24,893 nucleotides of DNA, taken from the NCBI GenBank assembly GCA_030616365.1, contig JAUWXM010000006.1, positions 1 through 24,893 on the forward strand, read 5' to 3'. Each line of letters opens with the position of its first letter. The stretch's first letter is position 1. Both the position numbers and the translations under genes were made by a program. Source of the DNA: a bacterium. Its GTDB lineage: Bacteria > UBP18 > UBA7526. This document shows positions 11,940 to 19,283 of the stretch, piece by piece. The notes under the pieces were generated by a model. The model saw nothing but the letters and a program-made list of their open reading frames with translations, was not told where the DNA came from and searched no databases.

Positions 11940-12592
11940 TCAATTATCCCTTCTTTTAATTTCTTAATTGTCTTTTTGATATCTTTTGAGCCAAAGATTC
12001 CTAATCCGCTTGCTAGGATATCTGCTCCGGCCTTAATTACCGCCGGGGCAGTGGTAGTATTTATCCCTCCATCAACCTCGATTTCTATTTTTAGATTCCT
12101 CTTGGCTATCAGATCCTTCAACTCCCTAATCTTGGGAATTACTGCCGGGATGAATATCTGACCGGCAAAGCCGGGATGGACGCTCATCACAGTAATCATA
12201 TCTACCTTCTCCAGAAACTCTTCAATGGCTAAGAGTGGAGTTTTAGGATTGATAGCTATCCCAACTTTCTTCTTTCCTTCCTTAATCAACCCTATTGCCT
12301 CTTCTATATTACCGCTGGCTTCAATATGTACTGCCAATATGTCGCTTCCTGCCTGAAGAAAGGGCTTTATGAACTTCTGGGGATTATTGATCATGAGATG
12401 AACATCCAGGGGAAGTTCTGTTATCTTTCTTATTGCCCTTACTATCTCCGGGCCAAAGGTAATATTGGGGGCAAAAGCCCCATCCATAATATCGATATGA
12501 ACCAGATCTGCTCCCGCCTCTTCTACTCTCCTTATCTCCTCTTTCAAAGAGGTAAGGTCCGCGGCTAATATAGAAGGCGCTATCTTAACCAT
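11936..12592 (-). CDS. rpe: ribulose-phosphate 3-epimerase
   Basis: 218 residues from M-V-K-I-A-P-S-I-L-A-A-D, the standard start, with GGGGAGG 8 nt upstream. The open frame extends further upstream, but that part is repeat DNA. TIM-barrel motifs are present: H-I-D-I-M-D-G-A-F-A-P-N (metal and acid/base Asp), D-V-H-L-M-I, V-M-S-V-H-P-G-F-A-G-Q, and E-V-D-G-G-I-N near the C-terminus. It interconverts ribulose-5-phosphate and xylulose-5-phosphate in the pentose phosphate pathway. PASTA protein followed by rpe, downstream of fmt, is a recurring bacterial arrangement. Confidence 0.96.
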   Translation of the reverse strand: MVKIAPSILAADLTSLKEEIRRVEEAGADLVHIDIMDGAFAPNITFGPEIVRAIRKITELPLDVHLMINNPQKFIKPFLQAGSDILAVHIEASGNIEEAIGLIKEGKKKVGIAINPKTPLLAIEEFLEKVDMITVMSVHPGFAGQIFIPAVIPKIRELKDLIAKRNLKIEIEVDGGINTTTAPAVIKAGADILASGLGIFGSKDIKKTIKKLKEGIIE

Positions 12593-12602
12593 ATTAATAA
12601 CC

Positions 12603-12766
12603 TCCCCAGACGCTGATTTCCGCTGATATAATACGCTGATACTCAATGCACTTCGTTTGCCTTGAGGTGCTAACCGCTGATTATCTGCGGTCAATGCTTA
12701 ATTATTTATTGCTCTCTCCAATGCCAGCGAAGCGCATTGGGCTTTAGGATTTCGGATTTCGTCATT
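12603..12766. repeat. compound repeat region between rpe and the PASTA gene
   Basis: Four copies of CGCTGAT lie in 12610-12682. An inverted member of the GCGAAGCGC hairpin family (CTCAA/TTGAG stem, 12642-12666) interrupts them. Then 12691-12760 repeats 6605-6675 almost exactly, including the CCAATGC/GCATTGG hairpin at 12718-12740 and tandem GGATTTC. Confidence 0.75.
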
Positions 12767-12772
12767 TTCTCT

Positions 12773-13717
12773 TTATCTAAGGGTCATCTCCCTCTCTAAT
12801 TTACCATCGATATATATCTTGGCTCTCGCTCTTCCCATAATGGCAATGACCTCATCGATCACCTTACCCGAGGAGAGAAGGGCATTATAGATCTCCCTCT
12901 CGCCCTGGGCATCGCTGACCACAATCTTTATCCTCTTGGGAAATAGGCCACTAGGAACAACGTAATGGAGCATATAGTATCTTAAGAGGCCCGTAGGTCG
13001 GGTCTGACTCTTTACACTTATCACCAAGCTAACAAGGGATTTCTCCTTTACCGGGAAACCAAAGCTCGGCGTCTGATTGAGAACCACCCCCTCCTTCAAC
13101 TCCGGATCTACCTCATAGGTAATGCTGCCCATCTGGAGTCTTGAGGATTCCATGATTCGCGAGGCTCTCTCTAAGGATTTTCCGATCAGATCGGGCATAT
13201 AGGCGTAGACAGGATAGGGACCGAGGCTTACCAAAAGATTCACTTTTTCTTCCCTATTTACCTCAACCCCTGACTTTAAACTCTGAGCCATGATAATATC
13301 CTCTTCAAAGATGTCGGAATAGACCCGAGCAATCCTTCCTGTCCGAAGGCCACTCTGACGCAGGATGATTCCCCCAGAGCGAAGGCCCTTGCCCTTCACC
13401 TCAGGAACAAATACCTTCTGAGAACCTTTGGAGATGATGACCTTGATCTCCTTCCCCTTCTTGACCCCAATCCCCGGCCGGGGCTCCTGAGAGATGATAT
13501 AGTTCTCTGGGATACGGTCATCGAAGCGCCTCTCTGAGAGTTTTAGATTCAATCCCACCCTACTCAAATCCTCCAGGGCAAAGGTTACCTCCTTTTCCCT
13601 GATATCCGGCACCGCAACCTCTCTTCCCCCAGTAATTAGCCTCATGAGGAGAAAGGCAAAGAGTACGGCTCCTATAGTAAGAAGCACAACCCGTAAGAAT
13701 AGCCTCTTGATCCTCAT
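12773..13717 (-). CDS. PASTA-domain membrane protein
   Basis: 314 residues: short basic N-terminus, one transmembrane helix (about 9-27), then three PASTA repeats (about 33-97, 98-168 and 171-240). Each has the V-P-D/V-P-E or M-P-D-L start and a closing V-x-L-x-V/I-S strand; example closings are I-K-V-I-I-S-K-G and V-N-L-L-V-S-L-G-P. A C-terminal beta-rich domain of about 70 residues follows. PASTA domains bind muropeptides or beta-lactams in Ser/Thr kinases and PBPs; here no kinase or transpeptidase domain is attached. The start overlaps the YugP stop by ATGA, making a coupled fmt-YugP-PASTA set. Confidence 0.9.
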   Translation of the reverse strand: MRIKRLFLRVVLLTIGAVLFAFLLMRLITGGREVAVPDIREKEVTFALEDLSRVGLNLKLSERRFDDRIPENYIISQEPRPGIGVKKGKEIKVIISKGSQKVFVPEVKGKGLRSGGIILRQSGLRTGRIARVYSDIFEEDIIMAQSLKSGVEVNREEKVNLLVSLGPYPVYAYMPDLIGKSLERASRIMESSRLQMGSITYEVDPELKEGVVLNQTPSFGFPVKEKSLVSLVISVKSQTRPTGLLRYYMLHYVVPSGLFPKRIKIVVSDAQGEREIYNALLSSGKVIDEVIAIMGRARAKIYIDGKLEREMTLR

Positions 13718-14391
13718 CTACTCCCTCTTAAGATGAGAAGACGGAGTAGCTGCATTACCGCCATAGCCGTGGCAGCTAAGTAAGTTAAGGCAGCAGCGCT
13801 CAAGACCTTGTCCGCCCCAGAAATCTCCTTTTCTTCTAAATAGTTCCCTTCCTTAAGCAAGATTAAGGCCCTTCTTGAGGCGTTGTACTCTACCGGCAGG
13901 GTAACAATCTGGAAGATAACCGCAGCAGTAAAGAATAGAATACCAAGGTTCATTAAAAAACGGCCACCGAATAAGAAGCCGATGAAGAATAGAGGGAAGG
14001 CTAAATTTGTTCCCAGGGCAGTAGCAGGAAAGATGGCATGGCGAATCCTTAAGGGAAGATAAGCCCTTGAATCCTGAATGGCATGACCCGTCTCATGGGC
14101 CGCAATCCCTAAGGCAGATAGAGAAGAGCTATCGTGGATGGGAGCAGATAATCGTAAGACTTTTGCTCTGGGGTCATAATGGTCGGTTAAGGAACCCGGA
14201 ATCTTCTCAATCTTGATTTCACTTAAGCCATTCTCATCCAAGAGGCTTCTTGCTGTCTGGACTCCGGTCAATCCTCTTCGAGAAGCGACCTTAGAATACT
14301 TTTGGTAGGTACTTTTAACCTTATTCTGAGCATAGAGAGCCAGGATGAGGGCGGGAAGGAGAATGAGATAAGAACTATAGAAACCCATCAT
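13714..14391 (-). CDS. membrane zinc metallopeptidase, YugP family
   Basis: 225 residues. An N-terminal helix (about 5-21) is followed by a soluble domain with I-A-A-H-E-T-G-H-A-I-Q (H99, E100, H103: HExxH zinc site), then hydrophobic segments near 117-165 and a final one near 199-220. This is the pattern of the neutral zinc metallopeptidase family PF04298. The physiological substrate is not known. It overlaps fmt by four bases upstream and the PASTA gene by four bases downstream. YugP next to fmt is a frequent neighbourhood, usually with rsmB, which is not present here. Confidence 0.9.
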   Translation of the reverse strand: MMGFYSSYLILLPALILALYAQNKVKSTYQKYSKVASRRGLTGVQTARSLLDENGLSEIKIEKIPGSLTDHYDPRAKVLRLSAPIHDSSSLSALGIAAHETGHAIQDSRAYLPLRIRHAIFPATALGTNLAFPLFFIGFLFGGRFLMNLGILFFTAAVIFQIVTLPVEYNASRRALILLKEGNYLEEKEISGADKVLSAAALTYLAATAMAVMQLLRLLILRGSR

Positions 14392-15338
14392 TCGCTCCCC
14401 AGAATGCTGCCTCTCTTTATTCTGTAACCTGAGGCGAAGGAAGAGGCACTCATCCTCTTTTTGCCCGAAGGTTGAACTTCCTTAATTAGTAAGAGTCCCT
14501 CACCACAGGCAATGACCATTCCCTCTTTAATAATCTCTATGATCTCTCCTAGTTTTTTGGAGCCTGAGGCCTGAAGCCTGAAGCCTGAAGCCTCTTCTGC
14601 CCTCCAAATTTTCAATAACTTTTCTGCGAGATAAGTATACGCTCCGGGCCAGGGATCCATAGCCCGAACGAGCCTTTCTATCTGGGGGGCAGACTTCTTC
14701 CAATCTATGAGCCCGTCCTCCTTCTTCAATCTCGGGGCATAGGTAGCCTTTTCTTTATCCTGAGGAATTCTCGCTGCCTCTTTTTTCTCGATTTTATCGA
14801 TGGTTTCCATTAATAATTCTGAACCTATCTTGGCTAGTCTCTTGCTCAATGTGGCAGTGGTATCATCTTCCCTAATCTTCTCTTCTCTCTGTAATATGAT
14901 ATCCCCGCTATCCACCTTCTCGCTCAGATAGAAGGTGGTCACGCCGGTCTTTTCTTCTCCGGTAAAGATAGCCCAGGGAATGGGTGCTGCTCCTCTATAT
15001 TTGGGAAGTAAAGAAGGGTGAAGGTTGATACATCCATACTCTGGTAATCTTAGAATCTCTTTAGATAGAATCTGACCGAAGGCAACGATAGCAATTAGGT
15101 CTGGAGAGATTTTTCTCAAAAGGTCAATAAATTCTGGATCATTTACGTTTGATGGTTGATAGATATTCAGATCGTTCCTTAAGGCCAAATCCTTAACTGG
15201 AGGGGATGAGATTTTCATCCCCCTCCCCTTCCTTCGATCCGGCTGGGTAATCACTCCTACAATATCATGTTTACTCTTAATCAAAGCTAAAAGAGGGAGG
15301 CAGGCAAATTCTGGAGTCCCCATAAAAATTATCTTCAT
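14388..15338 (-). CDS. fmt: methionyl-tRNA formyltransferase
   Basis: 316 residues. M-K-I-I-F-M-G-T-P-E-F-A, then G-C-I-N-L-H-P-S-L-L-P-K-Y-R-G-A-A-P-I (N105, H107), then K-V-D-S-G-D-I (D143): the complete 10-formyl-THF catalytic triad. The C-terminal OB domain has the V-Q-P-S-G-K-K-R-M tRNA-binding end. Fmt formylates initiator Met-tRNA. Residues about 249-259 (S-G-F-R-L-Q-A-S-G) are encoded by a tandem repeat in an inter-strand loop. The normal partner def (peptide deformylase) is not adjacent; an opposing gene occupies its usual place. AGAGGAT is upstream of the ATG. Confidence 0.96.
   Translation of the reverse strand: MKIIFMGTPEFACLPLLALIKSKHDIVGVITQPDRRKGRGMKISSPPVKDLALRNDLNIYQPSNVNDPEFIDLLRKISPDLIAIVAFGQILSKEILRLPEYGCINLHPSLLPKYRGAAPIPWAIFTGEEKTGVTTFYLSEKVDSGDIILQREEKIREDDTTATLSKRLAKIGSELLMETIDKIEKKEAARIPQDKEKATYAPRLKKEDGLIDWKKSAPQIERLVRAMDPWPGAYTYLAEKLLKIWRAEEASGFRLQASGSKKLGEIIEIIKEGMVIACGEGLLLIKEVQPSGKKRMSASSFASGYRIKRGSILGSE
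14560..14594. repeat. in-frame tandem repeat inside fmt
   Basis: GCCTGAA is repeated about four times in a row with a GAGCCTGAG/GCCTC edge. It encodes the S-G-F-R-L-Q-A-S-G loop without breaking the frame. Confidence 0.8.
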
Positions 15339-15395
15339 ATTTATCCTCTAGGCTTCAAATAATACCATACTTTACGATAAAAATCAAATTGCAGG

Positions 15396-15465
15396 TTGAC
15401 CCCGCACCTTTTATCCGTTCAAAGCATTAAGGTAAAAAATGAATATTGAAAGGTGCGGGGTTGAC
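15396..15465. repeat. palindromic insertion with 5-bp direct repeats (CCCG family)
   Basis: The 60-bp body 15401-15460 begins CCCGCACCTTTT and ends AAAGGTGCGGGG. Direct repeats TTGAC lie at 15396-15400 and 15461-15465. The ends match the element at 452-529. The right direct repeat is the first five bases of the -35 box of the promoter at 15461-15489. It lies in the 257-bp spacer between fmt and the plus-strand gene. Confidence 0.75.
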
Positions 15466-15489
15466 TTTTCTTTTACCTTTCGCTATACT
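15461..15489 (+). promoter_or_regulatory. sigma70-type promoter of the plus-strand gene
   Basis: TTGACT (15461-15466), 17-bp spacer, TATACT (15484-15489): the same two hexamers and spacing as the ylxM operon promoter. The leader is about 100 nt and contains a long palindrome. Confidence 0.8.
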
Positions 15490-15533
15490 TAAAATAACTG
15501 TTTTTGCGTTTTTAAGTTAAACTTTGCGTTTTT

Positions 15534-15574
15534 GCCCTTCGGATCCTGAAGGATCCTCAGGATCCTGAACGGGC
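15534..15574. repeat. palindrome in the 5' leader of the plus-strand gene
   Basis: GCCC/GGGC arms and TTC/GAA enclose three GGATCC units, giving a near-perfect 41-bp hairpin. It ends about 8 nt before the AAGGAGGG ribosome-binding site, so it could affect translation. Alternatively it is another dispersed palindromic repeat. Confidence 0.6.
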
Positions 15575-15595
15575 GGTTGCAAGGAGGGAAAGAAA

Positions 15596-16384
15596 ATGAA
15601 ACAAAAACTCTATCACGCCAAGTTGCCGCCTTTGAATATGAGGGATGGCATCGCCATCCAGATGAAGTTCTACTGGGCGAGGAGGGACCCTACCAGACCC
15701 ATCCATGAACAGATGCTTACCGGAGGGGTAATCTCTAAGGTCCCGGGAACTAATCTTCATCCCCTATTTATTGACTATGATCGTATGTACATCAACCAAG
15801 TGAGGAAAGAGGTGAAGAAGCTGATTAAGAAGTATAAGTTGGGAGATGCCCATCTCTTCTCCTCGATTCCCGATTCCTTCCATGTTAAATTCTTCTACGA
15901 CTGGTTTCCTCTCGACAGGATGGCGGAAATCGTAGAGAGTGTGGAAGAAGAACCAGGATATTATATCATCTTAAGAAAGCAAGGACATACTACTCTAAGG
16001 ACCTGTAGTAAGTGGGATAAGAAGATTCCGGAGTATAGCGGAAAGATAAGATCACCCTATCAGAAGTATAAGACAAAGAGGGAGTTGGATTGGGGGGATA
16101 TGTTGAGAATGGCGGTCTTCACCTTACTGGACATCAAGCACTTCACGGTCTTGGATTTCAGGAGGGGAGAGATCTTAGGTTTTACAGGCAAGATGTATGA
16201 AGAAGCAAAGAAGACAGACTGGACCCCTTGGATTGAGGAACTTAAAGACGTCATAGAAAGAGAAACCTTTGAAAAATATCCCAATAATCTCTTAGAAAGA
16301 TGTCAGAAGTATTTGAAGAAAAGGGTAAGGGAGAAGAAAAAGAGGAAGAAGATACCGCCTTTGCCGCCTTTAATTAGTGATTAA
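15596..16384 (+). CDS. unknown protein, possible primase-like fold
   Basis: 262 residues, the only plus-strand gene. AAGGAGGG lies 8 nt before the ATG and a strong promoter is upstream, so it is clearly expressed as an independent unit. I do not recognise the family firmly. Three spaced motifs are suggestive: L-F-I-D-Y-D (D60, D62), S-I-P-D-S-F-H-V-K-F-F (H96), then T-T-L-R-T-C-S-K (about 132-139). Their order recalls the hhDhD, sxH and third block of archaeo-eukaryotic primase-like proteins, but spacing and the third acidic residue are not convincing. The C-terminus is very Lys/Arg-rich (about 243-255), as in nucleic-acid-binding proteins. No signal peptide or membrane segment. Its stop overlaps the priA stop tail to tail. 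Confidence 0.8.
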   Translation: MKQKLYHAKLPPLNMRDGIAIQMKFYWARRDPTRPIHEQMLTGGVISKVPGTNLHPLFIDYDRMYINQVRKEVKKLIKKYKLGDAHLFSSIPDSFHVKFFYDWFPLDRMAEIVESVEEEPGYYIILRKQGHTTLRTCSKWDKKIPEYSGKIRSPYQKYKTKRELDWGDMLRMAVFTLLDIKHFTVLDFRRGEILGFTGKMYEEAKKTDWTPWIEELKDVIERETFEKYPNNLLERCQKYLKKRVREKKKRKKIPPLPPLISD

Positions 16385-18831
16385 AGTAAAGCAACTGGAT
16401 CGACATCCACACTGATGAAGACATTGCTGTAACGCGTGAGGGTCTTTTCTCTCTTCAGTATGGGACGTAGGACCCTCCTTAAATTTTCAATATCCTTTCC
16501 CTTCAGGGCCACCTGCCATCTATACTGACCTTTGACCCGGGTTAAGGGTGCTGGAGAAGGGCCGAGTATCTGGACCTTCTCTTCTTTTTTTGCCTTTACC
16601 AGGGCACTCGCCAGATGAGAGGCCACTTTCTGGGATTGTTTCTCCACATTGCTTCTCACCAGGATATTGATTAAATGTGTAAAAGGCGGATAGGAAAGTT
16701 CTTTCCTGTATTCTATCTCCCGATTATAGAAGGAGTCGTAATCTCCAAAACAGGCCTCCTGGATGCCATAATGTTCCGGGGTATAGGTCTGGATGATTAC
16801 CTCATCCGGGAGACTTCCCCTTCCCGCTCTTCCTATAACCTGCGATAAAAGTGTAAAGGTCCTCTCCGTTGCCCGAAAATCAGGAAGATTCAAGGCGGTA
16901 TCCGCAGAGACCACTCCCAATAAAACCCTATCTTTAAACTCTATTCCCTTAAGCACCATCTGGGTTCCCACCAGGATATCTACTTTTCCTTCCTCAAATG
17001 CTTTAACTATTCTCTCATAGTAACCCTTCTTTCTGGTAGTATCAGTATCCATCCTCATCACTCTTGCTTTAGGAAATAGCTTCTTTACCTCCTCTTCTAC
17101 CCGCTGGGTCCCGATACCAAAGGATTTTATATAGTGTCCCCGACAGTTGGGGCAGATATCCGGGGTTCTTATAGAATAATTGCAGTGATGGCAGCGCAGG
17201 ATACGGCCAGGAAAGTGAAAGGTCAAAACTAAATTACAGTTAGGACAACGTAGAACAAGCCCACACTCCCGACACAAGACAAAAGCGGCGAATCCTCTCC
17301 TATTCAGAAATAGAATGGCCTGACCCTTTTTCTCCAATCTCCTCCTTATAGCCTCCTGAAGTTCCAAAGAGAAGATGCTCCTATTCTTCTTTTGGGTCAA
17401 TTCTATACGCATATCGACTAATTTAATCTCGGGAAGTCTTCTCTTATCGATGCGCTGGGATAATCTTGTCAAACCATAATTCTCATTCTTAACCTCATAG
17501 TAGGACTCTAAGGTGGGAGAGCCACTCGATAGGATTACTGTAGTTCCAGACTCTTTTGCCCTTTTTAAGGCTGCTTCCCGGGCATGATATTTAGGAACCT
17601 CTTCCTGCTTATAAGAGGTTTCTTCTTCACCATCGACAATGATTAAACCCAAGTTTTTTAAGGGGGCGAAGATGGCCAGACGAGTGCCAATAATTACGTC
17701 CGCCATCCCCTTCTTTATCCTCCGCCACTCATCATAGCGCACCCCGGGTGATAACTCACTATGGAGTATGGCCACCCGGTCGCCGAGATAAGATGTGAGG
17801 CGGGCAAATGCTCTCGAGGCGAATATGATCTCAGGATAGAGCAGGATGGCTCCTTTGCCTTTTGAGAGAGAGTGGGTAATGGCCTCCAAATAGACTCTCT
17901 CCTTTCCGCTTCCCCTGGGTCCCTGCAATAGAATGACCTCACCCTTCTTTTCGTCAATGCTTTTCTCTATTACTCCTAAGGCCTTCCTCTGTTCATCAGT
18001 CAGCTTTAACTTCCCAATCTCCTTCTCTATCCCCTCAATCTCTTTTGCCCTGCGCCTCATTTCTTTGAGAACATAATCTAAAAATCCTTTTTCCTTTAAA
18101 CTCTTAATGGTAGAAGTTGATGTTCCGACCTTTTCTGCCAACTGAAGGGGGGTCATTTCCTCTTTGCTTTCCTTCAATATCCTTAGGGCCTGGGCCTGTT
18201 TGGGTGCCCCTTTCGTTAATTTCTTAAGCACTTCCTCTGAGATTTCTTTTACCTTCACAATTTGGATTGTCTTAGGCTTGACCAGTTTCTCCTTCAATAC
18301 TAATCTACTCTCCACCAGACCTTTCTTCTCCAAGGCATTTACCGCAGAATAGACCCCTTTCTTTTTCATCTTACGCATAATCGCTTCCAGACTTAACTCT
18401 TTCTTTCCTTCCAGAATTCTCAAGACCTGTGCCTGGTCAGAGGATTTTTTCTCTATCTCCGGAATGACCTCAGCTTTGTCAATCTCCTTTAATTTAATGA
18501 CTCTCTTACTCTCCATCTTCAGCCCAATGGGCAGAGCAGCCTCAATCATCTGGCCCCAGGGAGAGAGATAATAGTCTGAAATCCATTTAGTGAGTCTCAA
18601 CATCCGGGGAGCGAGAGCCGGTTCGCGATCAATAACATCTATGATTTCTCTTATTCTATCCATGGGAGATTCCTCGATAAACCCCACAATGTATCCTGTT
18701 ATCTGGCGAGAGCCGAAAGGGATGAGGACCCTCTTTCCAAGAGCAACCTCTTCTTCCAGATGAGAGGGGATGGCATAGTGGAAGAGCCTATCTATGGGCA
18801 GTCCCACCACCACTTCAATATACTTACTCAT
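16381..18831 (-). CDS. priA: primosomal protein PriA with degenerate ATPase motifs
   Basis: 816 residues. Standard N-terminal DNA-binding domain (G-L-P-I-D-R-L-F-H-Y, then G-K-R-V-L-I-P-F-G), winged-helix region, helicase core, eight Cys in C-x-x-C-G ... C-P-N-C ... C-H-H-C ... C-P-N-C for two zincs, then G-T-Q-M-V-L-K-G and Q-V-I-G-R-A-G-R-G. PriA recognises stalled forks and D-loops and reloads the replicative helicase. Walker A reads GPRGSGKE (304-311) where GVTGSGKT is usual, the DEEH box reads DGEE (400-403), and motif III S-A-T reads S-G-S. ATP hydrolysis is therefore doubtful, while the structural, zinc and fork-binding parts are kept. Actinobacterial PriA is a known case of lost helicase motifs. 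GAGGAG lies 8 nt before the ATG. Confidence 0.94.
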   Translation of the reverse strand: MSKYIEVVVGLPIDRLFHYAIPSHLEEEVALGKRVLIPFGSRQITGYIVGFIEESPMDRIREIIDVIDREPALAPRMLRLTKWISDYYLSPWGQMIEAALPIGLKMESKRVIKLKEIDKAEVIPEIEKKSSDQAQVLRILEGKKELSLEAIMRKMKKKGVYSAVNALEKKGLVESRLVLKEKLVKPKTIQIVKVKEISEEVLKKLTKGAPKQAQALRILKESKEEMTPLQLAEKVGTSTSTIKSLKEKGFLDYVLKEMRRRAKEIEGIEKEIGKLKLTDEQRKALGVIEKSIDEKKGEVILLQGPRGSGKERVYLEAITHSLSKGKGAILLYPEIIFASRAFARLTSYLGDRVAILHSELSPGVRYDEWRRIKKGMADVIIGTRLAIFAPLKNLGLIIVDGEEETSYKQEEVPKYHAREAALKRAKESGTTVILSSGSPTLESYYEVKNENYGLTRLSQRIDKRRLPEIKLVDMRIELTQKKNRSIFSLELQEAIRRRLEKKGQAILFLNRRGFAAFVLCRECGLVLRCPNCNLVLTFHFPGRILRCHHCNYSIRTPDICPNCRGHYIKSFGIGTQRVEEEVKKLFPKARVMRMDTDTTRKKGYYERIVKAFEEGKVDILVGTQMVLKGIEFKDRVLLGVVSADTALNLPDFRATERTFTLLSQVIGRAGRGSLPDEVIIQTYTPEHYGIQEACFGDYDSFYNREIEYRKELSYPPFTHLINILVRSNVEKQSQKVASHLASALVKAKKEEKVQILGPSPAPLTRVKGQYRWQVALKGKDIENLRRVLRPILKREKTLTRYSNVFISVDVDPVALL

Positions 18832-18906
18832 TTATTTTCTCCTCGAAACATCTGTAGCTATCTGTAATATCAGGATAGCATAAAACCCTCAGGAAAGCAA
18901 ACGAAA

Positions 18907-19210
18907 ATAAGAACCTCCGATTTCATCGGAGAACCTTGTTTTACTTATTGAAGTTCCGATACCTTAAAATACCCTTTTAGTTCATCTTCCAATCTTCAAA
19001 GATGCGAAGATAGCTGAAGTTAAACATCAAATCAAACACTTGCCCATTCGCGCGAATGGTTTAATGGAGAATGGTCACTATAAAAGTGGGTTTTTCCTCT
19101 CCTCCTTTTCTCTATTACTTTTACATTCCGATTTCCAAATTCTTATGCTTTTTGCTGTAAGCAAAAACCCGTTCCGATATAACGGGACGGGTATTTAAAA
19201 ATAAAGAAAA
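18907..19210. repeat. repeats in the 452-bp gap between the TPR gene and priA
   Basis: 18832-19283 has no convincing gene. It holds a constant-flank hairpin (ATAAGAACC, TCCGAT-TTC-ATCGGA, GAACCTTGTT; 18907-18940) and a perfect 16-bp palindrome CCATTCGCGCGAATGG (19044-19059). It also holds the uninterrupted CCAAATTCTTATG repeat (19135-19210), with TTTTTGCT-GTA-AGCAAAAA and a CCCGTT/AACGGG hairpin before GTATTTAAAAATA. Confidence 0.7.
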
Positions 19211-19283
19211 GAAAAACAAAGAAGTTAGAGTGATTAGGAAGAATCTGAGGCTTAAAGACTTGACCCTTTTTGACCTCTTTATT

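Noticed and set aside
12593..12694. N-terminal extension of Rpe
   Set aside because: The extension is translated repeat DNA; the internal ATG at 12592 has a strong GGGGAGG and matches the family start.
14560..14594. CRISPR-like array
   Set aside because: The 7-bp units are contiguous with no spacers and lie inside fmt.
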